Shown piece after piece: positions 1 through 5,811 of a DNA stretch of 9,647 bases (its first letter is position 1; the number at the start of each line of letters is the position of its first letter). A program made the position numbers and the translations under genes. Origin of the DNA: JANLSE01 sp038214135. GTDB lineage: Bacteria > Chloroflexota > Chloroflexia > Chloroflexales > Roseiflexaceae. The stretch lies in the NCBI GenBank assembly GCA_038214135.1, contig JBBQSD010000182.1, positions 1 to 9,647 on the forward strand, read 5' to 3'. The notes under the pieces were generated by a model that was given only the letters and a program-made list of their open reading frames with translations, did no database searches and was not told the DNA's origin.

Positions 1-2
1 AC

Positions 3-754
3 CGCACCAGTGACGTCTTCACCCATTTCGCGCGGGCCTTTGGCATGCTCATGCACGCCGCACAGTCCGGCTGGAACGACTGGCTCGGCAGTATCTTCAT
101 GACCTGGCAGTTGAGCAAGCACTGGCACGGGCAGTATTTTACCCCATGGCCCGTTGCACAGCTCATGGCACAGATGACGCTCGGTGATATCGCGACGACC
201 TGCCATGAACGGGTGCACACGGCCCTCGTGCATCCAGAGAACCGCATGGATCAGGGGATCAGGCGCTGCTCCGCACCAGCAGCCTGATGCAGACGCCTGA
301 CGAAGCACACGCATGGTTTGTTGATCGACTCATTCCTGCGGCTCTGCCGTTCATTGCGCCCATCCAGATCCATGAGCCGACCGTCGGCAGTGGCGTCATG
401 CTCCTGGCAGCGGCCTCCGTCGTTCCCGGCTGGGCCAATCATTTCGGGATCGTGCAGTATCATGGCATGGATGTCGATCCACTGTGTGTCGAGATGGCAT
501 GTGTCCAACTCAAGCGCTACGGTCTGAACGGTTTCGGTCTCCGTTGTGCGATCGCGGCACGTGGGGTTGCACCTCTTCACGGAAATGAGCCATTCCTGCC
601 ATCCCACGAAACGCAAGTGCACCTCCCGTTGGCTCCAAGTACGACGGTGCCAGAACCGTCTGCCCAGCCTATGATGCCAGTATTGTCTGGCAGGCCCGCA
701 TTTCGAACGACCCCAAGCGGTTTCATTGTTGAGCAACAGACATTTGAGTTTTGA
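3..754 (+). pseudogene. N6-adenine DNA methyltransferase-like gene, 5'-partial, frameshifted
   Basis: The reading frame is already open at the window edge (codons from position 3), so the N-terminus is missing. The first frame gives the GQYFTPWPVAQLM segment (about 129-167), typical of HsdM/Eco57I-like N6-adenine methylases, and ends at TGA 285-287. The second frame continues the same protein with the SAM-binding motif I (HEPTVGSGVMLL, 371-406) and an acidic motif-II-like GMDVDP (about 466-483), stopping at 752-754. The frames are separated by an exact 8-bp tandem repeat, GGATCAGG twice, at 248-263. Deleting one copy fuses them into one 247-residue product reading NRMDQALLRTSS across the join. 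The ATG at 287, overlapping the stop as TGATG, could in principle restart translation. No catalytic (N/D)PP(Y/F/W) motif is visible in the readable part, so activity is doubtful even when repaired. Methylases of this type are common in integrative elements. A sequencing error in the GGGG run is the main alternative to a real lesion. Confidence 0.75.
248..263 (+). repeat. 8-bp perfect tandem duplication inside the methylase gene
   Basis: GGATCAGG occurs at 248-255 and again, directly abutting, at 256-263. The flanking bases do not extend the repeat. Eight is not a multiple of three, so the second copy moves the methylase out of frame. Removing one copy makes 3-754 a single open frame (744 nt, 247 residues plus stop). 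Confidence 0.85.
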
Positions 755-991
755 AGGATGCAAATCTTGCACCATGACGATGCGGCCTTGCGATTGCTTT
801 ACCCCTCATGCTACGACACGCGTGCTTATCCCGTGCGCAACAGGTTTGCTCTGTGTTCCGCACTCCTCGCCGTCCTATGGCAATCTTCGCAGCACCCTCA
901 AGGCACGCTGCGCTCTGACGGCCTTGACCGCGCTGCGGATATATTGGCGTCCGGCGAATGGCTGGAAGCACCAATTGAACGGAGACACGAC

Positions 992-1399
992 ATGGAAGGC
1001 TTTCTTGCACGCGCAGAGATCATGGGACGCGCTGACCACCAGCCACCACTGCGTCAAACAACTGATGAGCGCATGGTCACGAACATCACCGTCTATACCA
1101 ACTTTAACCAGCGCCGCGCTGGCGAGACGAGTATCGAGATTACCGACCGGCACCACATTGTCGTTTGGGATCGCCTGGCGGAGTTGTGCGCCCAGCATAT
1201 TCGGGCTGGCACGCGCATCTATGCCGAAGGACGCCTGACCACCCGCCACTGGATCGACCGTGAGACTGGTGAGCGCCGCAGCCGCACCGAAATCCACGCC
1301 ACGAATGTCATCTTCCTGGGCGGTGTACAGCACACCAATCTGGTGCCTGGCTATGTCGAAGACATCCCCGAGGAGTTGTACGAAGGAGAGGAGGACTGA
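992..1399 (+). CDS. ssb: Single-stranded DNA-binding protein (OB-fold), divergent
   Basis: A 135-residue SSB-family protein, expected to coat single-stranded DNA in replication, repair or transfer. Visible family features are the N-terminal strand FLARAEIMGRA with LRQTTDER and VTNITVYT (residues 4-36), then HHIVVWDRLAELCAQHIRAG (54-73), YAEGRLTTRHW (77-87) and the closing strand ATNVIFLG (103-110). The start ATG at 992 has GGAG at 981-984, seven bases upstream, and places residue 1 where SSBs normally begin. The frame stays open upstream to ATG 758, which would add 78 residues, but that ATG abuts its only AAGG and lacks proper spacing. The tail is short and acidic (EELYEGEED) and lacks the usual DDDIPF-like tip through which SSB recruits partners. 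The usual ETEWF before the VVxW strand is replaced by EITDRHH. This points to an accessory or plasmid-type paralogue rather than the housekeeping SSB. It follows the broken methylase, a combination seen on mobile elements. Confidence 0.85.
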   Translation: MEGFLARAEIMGRADHQPPLRQTTDERMVTNITVYTNFNQRRAGETSIEITDRHHIVVWDRLAELCAQHIRAGTRIYAEGRLTTRHWIDRETGERRSRTEIHATNVIFLGGVQHTNLVPGYVEDIPEELYEGEED

Positions 1400-1422
1400 C
1401 ACGCGAGCAGGGGAGCGCAGTT

Positions 1423-1457
1423 CGCGATCTCCCTCCCGGCTCTGGAGGGAGATCGCG
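1423..1457 (+). terminator. Perfect 14-bp hairpin after ssb, possible terminator
   Basis: The arm CGCGATCTCCCTCC (1423-1436) and its exact reverse complement (1444-1457) flank a 7-nt loop. The hairpin starts 24 bp after the ssb stop and lies upstream of the next promoter, the right place for a terminator. No T-run follows on either strand, so intrinsic termination is uncertain. It could instead stabilise the mRNA 3' end or be a protein-binding palindrome. Confidence 0.45.
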
Positions 1458-1527
1458 TAGATGATGTGATATTCGTGCGGAGTGCACTCTGGGAACGCAT
1501 GTGGAGGCATGGCCGTACGATTGCGCG

Positions 1528-1556
1528 TTGACGTTGTCCGGGCAAGCCGCTACAAT
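1528..1556 (+). promoter_or_regulatory. Sigma70-type promoter of the small protein/nucleotidyltransferase unit
   Basis: TTGACG (1528-1533) and TACAAT (1551-1556) are separated by exactly 17 bp. Each hexamer differs from consensus at one position. Transcription would begin around 1563, leaving only a short leader that contains the AAGGAGG ribosome-binding site (1566-1572) of the gene starting at 1579. Together with the preceding hairpin, this suggests the two-gene unit is transcribed independently of ssb. Confidence 0.7.
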
Positions 1557-1578
1557 CAACGACAGAAGGAGGACGACC

Positions 1579-1809
1579 ATGGCGATTCTTTCCCAAGACA
1601 TGACCGATGCGGATGAGCAACGCCTGATCGTTTTCTGGCGCAGTCTACCGGTCTGGCGGAAGCTCGAAATCATGGGCGAGCTGTATGAGGCCGCCAACGT
1701 GCTCGCGCTGGCTGATCTGCGGCGCTGTCATCCAGATGAGTCCCATGAACAGCTTGTTGCACGCCTGATGGCACGGCGCAAACTCCTGGAGCAGCGCGAT
1801 GCGGCCTGA
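1579..1809 (+). CDS. Small conserved-type protein, partner of the nucleotidyltransferase
   Basis: A 76-residue, charged, largely helical protein of unknown function. The start ATG 1579 is chosen because AAGGAGG (1566-1572) lies six bases upstream. An in-frame ATG at 1501 lies upstream of the promoter and is unlikely. Recognisable pattern: LPVWRKLEIMGELYEAANVL (residues 23-42), then ADLRRCHPDES (45-55) and a C-terminal RLMARRKLL helix (62-70). I recall this 'WRKL ... ALADLRxxHP ... RL' style from short proteins encoded just before nucleotidyltransferase-like genes in Chloroflexota and cyanobacteria; that is from memory and not searched. The gene overlaps the next one by 11 nt, implying translational coupling and a shared role. 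By analogy with antitoxin-first modules it may be the antitoxin, but no winged-helix or other DNA-binding motif is obvious, so it does not match AbiEi. Confidence 0.8.
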   Translation: MAILSQDMTDADEQRLIVFWRSLPVWRKLEIMGELYEAANVLALADLRRCHPDESHEQLVARLMARRKLLEQRDAA

Positions 1810-2446
1810 TCAACTCCTCGTCATCGTGACCGCGCGCCTTGAGGCAATCGGCATCACGTACTGTGTTGGTGGTTCCTTTGCCAGTGGCGTCTATGGTCAG
1901 GCACGCACCACCTATGATCTCGATATCCTCATTGCGCCGCAGCTTGGGCAGATCACCGCGCTGATTGCCGCGTTTCAAACAGACTTTGAGCTCAATCCGA
2001 CCGAATTGCTTGATGCGCTTCAGGATGCGCCGGACTATCGTGAGCGTCCAGAACAGCGGGCCATTGTAAAAGCCTATCATCGTGCCACCCAGTTTCGGGT
2101 CGACTTTTTTGTGTCAAGTGGCCGGGCTTTTGAGCACCAGCAACTGCAGCGCAGTATCCGCCAGCTGATTGCCACCAACCCTGAGGCTGAGGCGAACTTC
2201 GCGTCGCCCGAAGACATCATCCTGGCCAAGCTTGAGTGGTTTCGCATGGGCAACTATGCCAGTGCCCATCAGTGGCCCGATGTGCAGGCCATCATGCTGG
2301 TGCAGGGTGATCGGCTCGACTGGGTTTACCTACGTGCGTGGGCCACAACCCTTGGTGTGCGCGATCTACTTAAGCGTGCCGCAGCGGGCGAATGCCCACC
2401 AACCCCGGCCGATGATGCAGCTGCACAGCGACGTCTGTTCGACTGA
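1799..2446 (+). CDS. Nucleotidyltransferase-fold protein (AbiEii/MNT-like)
   Basis: A 215-residue protein with the hallmarks of the minimal nucleotidyltransferase (pol-beta) fold. These are YCVGGSFASGVYGQ (residues 21-34; the GG pair and the following helix), the metal-binding pair in TTYDLDIL (D40, D42), and a candidate third carboxylate in FRVDFF (D102). A later block, SPEDIILAKLEWFRMG (136-151), with QW-DV after it, is typical of AbiEii/DUF6036-like relatives. The family transfers nucleotides to proteins, RNA or small molecules; some members are toxins that modify tRNA. The start overlaps the preceding gene by 11 nt. All three acidic residues are present, so the protein looks catalytically competent. 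The substrate cannot be read from sequence. A toxin role is inferred from the two-gene layout, and a housekeeping or resistance function is possible. Confidence 0.8.
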   Translation: MRPDQLLVIVTARLEAIGITYCVGGSFASGVYGQARTTYDLDILIAPQLGQITALIAAFQTDFELNPTELLDALQDAPDYRERPEQRAIVKAYHRATQFRVDFFVSSGRAFEHQQLQRSIRQLIATNPEAEANFASPEDIILAKLEWFRMGNYASAHQWPDVQAIMLVQGDRLDWVYLRAWATTLGVRDLLKRAAAGECPPTPADDAAAQRRLFD

Positions 2447-2859
2447 ACACGAGTTGTTCCCGTGCATCACCACTTGCGATGAATGCTTCCTGATGCCGCC
2501 GCACCTCCCTCAATGACATCGCTCCAAACAGGCCCGATCCACGTGAGTCAGGACTGATTGGTGCTGCCACGGCTACGGGTGTGAGCCGTGGAGTCTTGCT
2601 CGATGACTCAGCTGTGATCGACCCACATCTCCATAGTGCCGTTGTTATGCAGTGAGAACCGATGCATCATCGCGGCCAATCGATGCGTGTATCCTCCTGC
2701 TGCTTCCTGACCCATACCTCTCATTGACCACGCCCTCGTGGCGTTCATGGCGACTATCGCACGGCGCACAAGGCCAAGTCGAGGCGCACGCGCACCTTGC
2801 ACACCGTGCCGCTCCTGTTCCGCACGCCACTGGGCGTGGACATAGGAAAGGAGCCACTG
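2447..2859. other. Gene-free interval between the nucleotidyltransferase and the radC unit
   Basis: About 410 bp without a convincing gene on either strand; the open frames here lack ribosome-binding sites and recognisable protein character. It contains one modest inverted repeat, CCACGGCT (2567-2574) with AGCCGTGG (2584-2591) around a 9-nt loop, which could end the upstream transcript but has no T-run. A TTGACC occurs at 2724-2729 without a well-spaced -10 element. The promoter for the radC unit presumably lies in the last 150 bp, but I cannot place it. Confidence 0.5.
2567..2591 (+). terminator. Weak 8-bp hairpin in the interval after the nucleotidyltransferase
   Basis: CCACGGCT (2567-2574) pairs with AGCCGTGG (2584-2591) across a 9-nt loop. 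The stem is GC-rich but short, lies about 120 bp after the nucleotidyltransferase stop and is not followed by a clear T-tract. It is a possible terminator or simply a chance palindrome. Confidence 0.25.
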
Positions 2860-3087
2860 ATGCTGCACGATCTTCTCCAACGCCTTGCTGCTCTGCTGCT
2901 GCAGGAACGGATCGGGTACACCGATCTCCAGGCGATCATCATCGACCTACTACACCTGAGTGATGCTGACCTCGACACGCTGATCACGCGCTGGGATGCC
3001 ATCCATCGCTTGCTGCTGGCACTCAAGGTCAAACGGCAGGGAGAAACCGGTGCTTCCGGCGCAGCAGCCCAGACGGAGGTGCACTAA
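2860..3087 (+). CDS. Small hypothetical protein coupled to radC
   Basis: A 75-residue protein I do not recognise. The start ATG 2860 is chosen because AAAGGAG (2847-2853) sits six bases upstream; an open extension upstream of it has no such signal. The first 57 residues are leucine-rich and predicted helical (LLQRLAALLLQERIGYTDL, LITRWDAIHRLLLAL). The last 20 are polar and probably disordered (GETGASGAAAQTEVH). There is no membrane segment: the hydrophobic runs are amphipathic and broken by charged residues. The stop overlaps the radC start as TAATG, so the two are almost certainly translated from one mRNA. A helical RadC partner is one possibility; the sequence itself shows no function. Confidence 0.65.
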   Translation: MLHDLLQRLAALLLQERIGYTDLQAIIIDLLHLSDADLDTLITRWDAIHRLLLALKVKRQGETGASGAAAQTEVH

Positions 3088-3776
3088 TGCCAACGATTCG
3101 CGAACTCCCAGAACATGACCGACCGCGTAGCCGTATTCAGCATGCGGGTGGTGCGGCCCTGAGCGATGCTGAACTGCTGGCGATTCTGTTGCGTGATAGT
3201 GGGGTTGAGGGCATGAATGCGATTGAGTTAGCCCAACAGTTATTGGTTGATCATCGCGGTTGGGCTGGATTGCAGCGGGCCAACTTTGCAGACCTGGCAA
3301 TCCAGCGTGGTATGGGCCAAGCGAAGGTGGCGCAGATCAAGGCCGCCCTCGAGATTGGGCGTCGGTTGCTATTGACCAGCGACGAGCAACGCTTGCAGAT
3401 TCGCTCACCCGCCGATGCCGCACAACTGATGCTGGTTGAGATGGGCCAGCTTGATCAAGAACATTTGCGGACAATCTGCCTCGACACGAAGAATCGGGTG
3501 CAGAAGGTGCATACGGTGTATATCGGTAGCCTGAATAGTTCACTGGTGCGAATCGGTGAGCTGTATAAGGAGGCTATTCGATTAAATAGTGCGGCGGTCA
3601 TTTTGGTGCATAATCATCCGAGCGGCGACCCGACGCCATCGCCAGAGGATGTGTTAGTGACCAGGCAAGCGGTTGAGGCGGGCAAGCTACTTGATATTGA
3701 TTGCCTCGATCATCTGGTGATCGGGCAGGGTCGCTATGTCAGCATGCGCGAACGAAATTTGGGGTTTAGCGGCTAG
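3087..3776 (+). CDS. radC: RadC family protein (JAB/MPN+ metalloprotease-like domain)
   Basis: A 229-residue full-length RadC-family protein. The N-terminal helix-hairpin-helix-like region includes LSDAELLAILLRDSG (residues 25-39) and GMGQAKVAQIKAALEIGRR (75-93). The C-terminal JAB domain carries an intact JAMM zinc site: E125, then HNHPSGDPTPSPED with H175, H177 and D188. The LDTKNRV block (132-138) is also diagnostic. The start ATG overlaps the preceding stop (TAATG) and has GGAGG at 3075-3079, seven bases upstream. RadC was named for DNA repair, but its biochemical role is unresolved and a repair function in E. coli has been questioned. Copies next to ssb and methylase genes are common on plasmids and integrative elements, as here. 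This may therefore be an accessory rather than a chromosomal core copy. Confidence 0.93.
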   Translation: MPTIRELPEHDRPRSRIQHAGGAALSDAELLAILLRDSGVEGMNAIELAQQLLVDHRGWAGLQRANFADLAIQRGMGQAKVAQIKAALEIGRRLLLTSDEQRLQIRSPADAAQLMLVEMGQLDQEHLRTICLDTKNRVQKVHTVYIGSLNSSLVRIGELYKEAIRLNSAAVILVHNHPSGDPTPSPEDVLVTRQAVEAGKLLDIDCLDHLVIGQGRYVSMRERNLGFSG

Positions 3777-3831
3777 ATCGGACATGTGTATCATGCGTGG
3801 GGTTCGGTGTATGGGTATGACCGTGCCGAGC

Positions 3832-3860
3832 CCTCCCGCTTGGCCGGCGGAATAGGGAGG
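3832..3860 (+). terminator. GC-rich imperfect hairpin after radC
   Basis: CCTCCC (3832-3837) can pair with GGGAGG (3855-3860), and CCGC (3836-3839) alternatively with GCGG (3847-3850), giving a compact imperfect stem about 55 bp after the radC stop. No T-run follows. It lies between two same-strand genes and could mark the end of the radC transcript. Confidence is low. Confidence 0.3.
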
Positions 3861-3929
3861 CTTCCTATCGGTATCGCGTATACTTCTACAAGATGCGCTG
3901 TCACACGCAGTATGAGCTAAAGGATGTCT

Positions 3930-4418
3930 ATGGATCTTCCCCACGGCGACCTGTCTGGTATCACCGCAACTCCGGTGATCCGACGTGCGGTGCCAAGCGA
4001 CGCACCGCGCATCACCGCGTGCGTCCACGCAGCCTACGCACCTTGGGTACCGCGTATTGGCCGCGAGCCCTGGCCCATGCTGCAAGACTACCAGATGGTC
4101 ATTGCAACGGAGCAGGTGTTTGTTGCCGAATGCGACGAGCAACTATCGGGCGTCTTGGTTCTTTCCGAAACCGACGATGGGCTGTTGATCGATAACGTCG
4201 CCGTCCTGCCAACGCGGAAAGGCCAGGGCATTGGTCGTGCACTGCTCGTGTGCGCCGAGCAACAGGCCCGCGCCAACGGCTATAACTCTATCTATCTCTA
4301 CACCAACGCAGCGATGACCGAAAACATTGCCCTGTACACCACGATCGGCTATGTCACCTACGAGCATCGTCAAGAGCACGGCTTTCGCCGCGTGTTTATG
4401 CGCAAAGTGCTCGGGTAA
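3930..4418 (+). CDS. GNAT family N-acetyltransferase
   Basis: A single-domain GNAT acetyltransferase of 162 residues, transferring an acetyl group from acetyl-CoA to an unidentified amine. Visible features are PVIRRAVPSDAPRITACVHAA (about residues 15-35), the core strand LLIDNVAVLP followed by the acetyl-CoA pyrophosphate loop RKGQGIG (96-102) and helix RALLVCAEQQARANG, then LYTNAAMTENIALYTTIGY (about 123-141), the usual N-x-A-x-x-x-Y-x-x-x-G-[FY] motif B. Two starts compete. ATG 3924 lies directly on the AAAGGA (3919-3924). ATG 3930 lies five bases after it and is preferred. TATACT at 3879-3884 is a plausible -10 element but has no good -35. Substrate class cannot be told. It is separated from radC by a 150-bp gap and probably transcribed alone. 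Confidence 0.85.
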   Translation: MDLPHGDLSGITATPVIRRAVPSDAPRITACVHAAYAPWVPRIGREPWPMLQDYQMVIATEQVFVAECDEQLSGVLVLSETDDGLLIDNVAVLPTRKGQGIGRALLVCAEQQARANGYNSIYLYTNAAMTENIALYTTIGYVTYEHRQEHGFRRVFMRKVLG

Positions 4419-4758
4419 GCAGAGCGGCGAACCCTGCGCTTTAGCCATAAGCACGCGATTGAAGCACAAACCCTGAATGACCTGTTCCCTAACCAATCAA
4501 CCACAAACTGCGTGCGTCTCAGCCAATAGGACAGATGCTAGCACCAGTTGACCGACAGATGGTGCAGAGAGATGATGGACAGGTTCTACATACCATCCTA
4601 CTGCCAGATTCTTGGCGTTTCTTGCCACCATACGGTTTGTGCTATCAATCGAGATCATCACCAGGGCGATAGCATCTCACCCTCATGACCACGACCATCC
4701 GTCGGTATACGACGACTCGTGCGTGATATGCCTGGCGATCAACGAGGCGGGGATCTTA
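4419..4758. other. Gene-free interval upstream of the insertion sequence
   Basis: About 340 bp with no convincing gene. The only feature of note is a short inverted repeat, CGTCG-GTATA-CGACG (about 4700-4714), which could be an operator or chance. A 53-codon open frame on the minus strand (4497-4658) has no ribosome-binding site or recognisable similarity. Before the insertion sequence arrived, this stretch was directly upstream of the membrane-protein gene now starting at 5812, so it may hold that gene's original promoter. Confidence 0.45.
4757..4758 (+). repeat. Left target-site duplication (TA) of the IS
   Basis: TA abuts the left inverted repeat and is matched by TA at 5763-5764. The surrounding bases (CT before, AG after the right copy) reconstruct a CTTAAG target. 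Confidence 0.6.
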
Positions 4759-4775
4759 GAACCTATCTAATACTA
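4759..4775 (+). repeat. Left terminal inverted repeat of the IS
   Basis: GAACCTATCTAATACTA; the reverse complement of the right end reads GAACCTATCTAATATTA, one mismatch in 17. The first 14 bases are identical. Confidence 0.88.
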
Positions 4776-4941
4776 TGAGGTCGTTAACATGTCTGAACGG
4801 TTTATTTGCACGATTTTGGGTGTGTTGCGCCTTAGCCATGGGCAGGCAACCGGTATCGTGTCGATTCTTTTGGACAGCAAAGCGTGGGATCATGTGGTAT
4901 CATGACGCTCGGTCGACCGCTTTTTATCACGAGAACGCTCT

Positions 4942-5748
4942 ATGGTGAATCAATCATCATCAAAACACTATAAAACGGACATAGATGCGGATGAATGGGC
5001 GATTATCGAGCCATTTCTGCGTCAGCGTGGCCCTGGCCCACGAAGAACAGTCGACATCCAGTACGTAGTTAATGCCATCTTGTATCTCGATTATACTGGT
5101 TGTCAATGGGAAATGCTGCCAAAAGACTTTCCGAACTACCATACCGTGAACTATTATTTCCTCAAGTGGACACGCGATGGAACGTGGGATCGTATCCTTA
5201 CGGTGCTTCGACCAATTGTTCGCCATCTTGAAGGCCACACGGATGCACCAACTGCGGCAATTCTTGACAGTCAATCGGTAAAAACAACGGGCAACGGCGA
5301 AGAACGTGGCTATGATGCAGGGAAAAAGATAAAAGGTCGAAAACGATTTATTGTGACCGATACCTTCGGGCTTATGCTGTGTGTGATGGTTGTTGGCGCA
5401 CATTGGTCAGAATCGGCGGGTGGTTGTGAAATTCTTGATGACGTCAATCAAACAGTTCCATCGCTCAAAAAGATTTGGGCTGATAGTGGCTATCAAGGGA
5501 AACTAGTTGATTATGTTGCATTGTGGTGTCATTTCGTCCTCGATATCGTTCGTCCAGATCCCGATCAACATGGTTTTAAAGTGCAGAAGAAACGTTGGAT
5601 TGTTGAACGGACGTTTAGTTGGCTCACGTGGTGGCGAAGGTTGAGTAAAGATTATGAAACCACGACAACATCAAGTGAAGGTATGATAAAACTTGCTGTG
5701 ATACGAATGACGCTTCGGCGTATACATACTGCGCTAGAGATAATCTAA
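4942..5748 (+). CDS. IS5-family DDE transposase
   Basis: A 268-residue single-frame transposase that cuts and joins the ends of its own insertion sequence. The N-terminal region (residues 14-75) has the IS5-type pattern DADEWAIIEPFL ... YVVNAILYLDYTGCQWEMLP ... VNYYFLKW, which includes the DNA-binding helices. The RNase-H-like catalytic core shows the triad D109 (AAILDSQSVKTT), D181 (IWADSGYQGK) and E222 (WIVERTFSWL), the last followed by the RR.SKDYE signature. Length and motif spacing are those of an intact enzyme. The start ATG 4942 is preceded only by a weak GAGAA, consistent with low expression. The stop codon is embedded in the right inverted repeat. Codon use is more AT-rich than in neighbouring genes, as expected for an incoming element. 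Confidence 0.95.
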   Translation: MVNQSSSKHYKTDIDADEWAIIEPFLRQRGPGPRRTVDIQYVVNAILYLDYTGCQWEMLPKDFPNYHTVNYYFLKWTRDGTWDRILTVLRPIVRHLEGHTDAPTAAILDSQSVKTTGNGEERGYDAGKKIKGRKRFIVTDTFGLMLCVMVVGAHWSESAGGCEILDDVNQTVPSLKKIWADSGYQGKLVDYVALWCHFVLDIVRPDPDQHGFKVQKKRWIVERTFSWLTWWRRLSKDYETTTTSSEGMIKLAVIRMTLRRIHTALEII

Positions 5749-5762
5749 TATTAGATAGGTTC
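5746..5762 (-). repeat. Right terminal inverted repeat of the IS
   Basis: Reads GAACCTATCTAATATTA on the minus strand and matches the left end at 16 of 17 positions. It includes the transposase stop codon (5746-5748). Confidence 0.88.
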
Positions 5763-5764
5763 TA
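5763..5764 (+). repeat. Right target-site duplication (TA) of the IS
   Basis: TA directly after the right inverted repeat, matching the TA at 4757-4758. Confidence 0.6.
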
Positions 5765-5811
5765 AGCGCGAGGCGGATCGCAAATTATGGCCATTTCCGC
5801 CGGGACGCAGC

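Larger units (their letters stand above)
4759..5762 (+). mobile_element. Complete IS5-family insertion sequence, 1004 bp
   Basis: The element is bounded by terminal inverted repeats beginning GAACCTATCTAATA at both ends (4759-4775 and 5746-5762, 16 of 17 bases matching). It is flanked by a TA direct repeat (4757-4758 and 5763-5764). Removing the element and one TA restores a CTTAAG palindrome, a clean empty site. It carries a single DDE transposase gene whose TAA stop lies inside the right repeat, and a 183-bp untranslated left end. It is visibly AT-richer than the surrounding genes. A 2-bp TA duplication and a single uninterrupted transposase frame fit the IS427/IS1031-like part of the IS5 family; the subgroup is inferred. 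Ends, frame and catalytic residues are all intact, so the element is probably active or recently so. Confidence 0.88.

Noticed and set aside
254..257. Programmed -1 ribosomal frameshift on the GGGG run in the methylase
   Set aside because: Four Gs is not a known slippery heptamer and no stimulatory structure was seen; the 8-bp duplication is a simpler explanation.
251..775. 174-codon open frame on the minus strand opposite the methylase
   Set aside because: The + strand carries recognisable methylase motifs here; the minus product is rich in Arg, Trp and His with no family resemblance.
924..945. TTGACC (924-929) and TATATT (940-945) as an ssb promoter
   Set aside because: The spacer is only 10 bp, far too short for a sigma70 promoter.
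2608..2880. 90-codon open frame on the minus strand overlapping the gap before the radC unit
   Set aside because: No ribosome-binding site, and composition fits an antisense shadow of GC-rich DNA; it also overlaps the well-supported start at 2860.
4497..4658. 53-codon open frame on the minus strand in the pre-IS interval
   Set aside because: No ribosome-binding site, no recognisable motif, and short enough to be chance.
4870..4903. Promoter for the transposase (TTGGAC/TGGACA with TGGTAT/TATCAT)
   Set aside because: Possible hexamers exist, but every pairing has a poor match or spacing of 18-22 bp, so no pairing is well supported.
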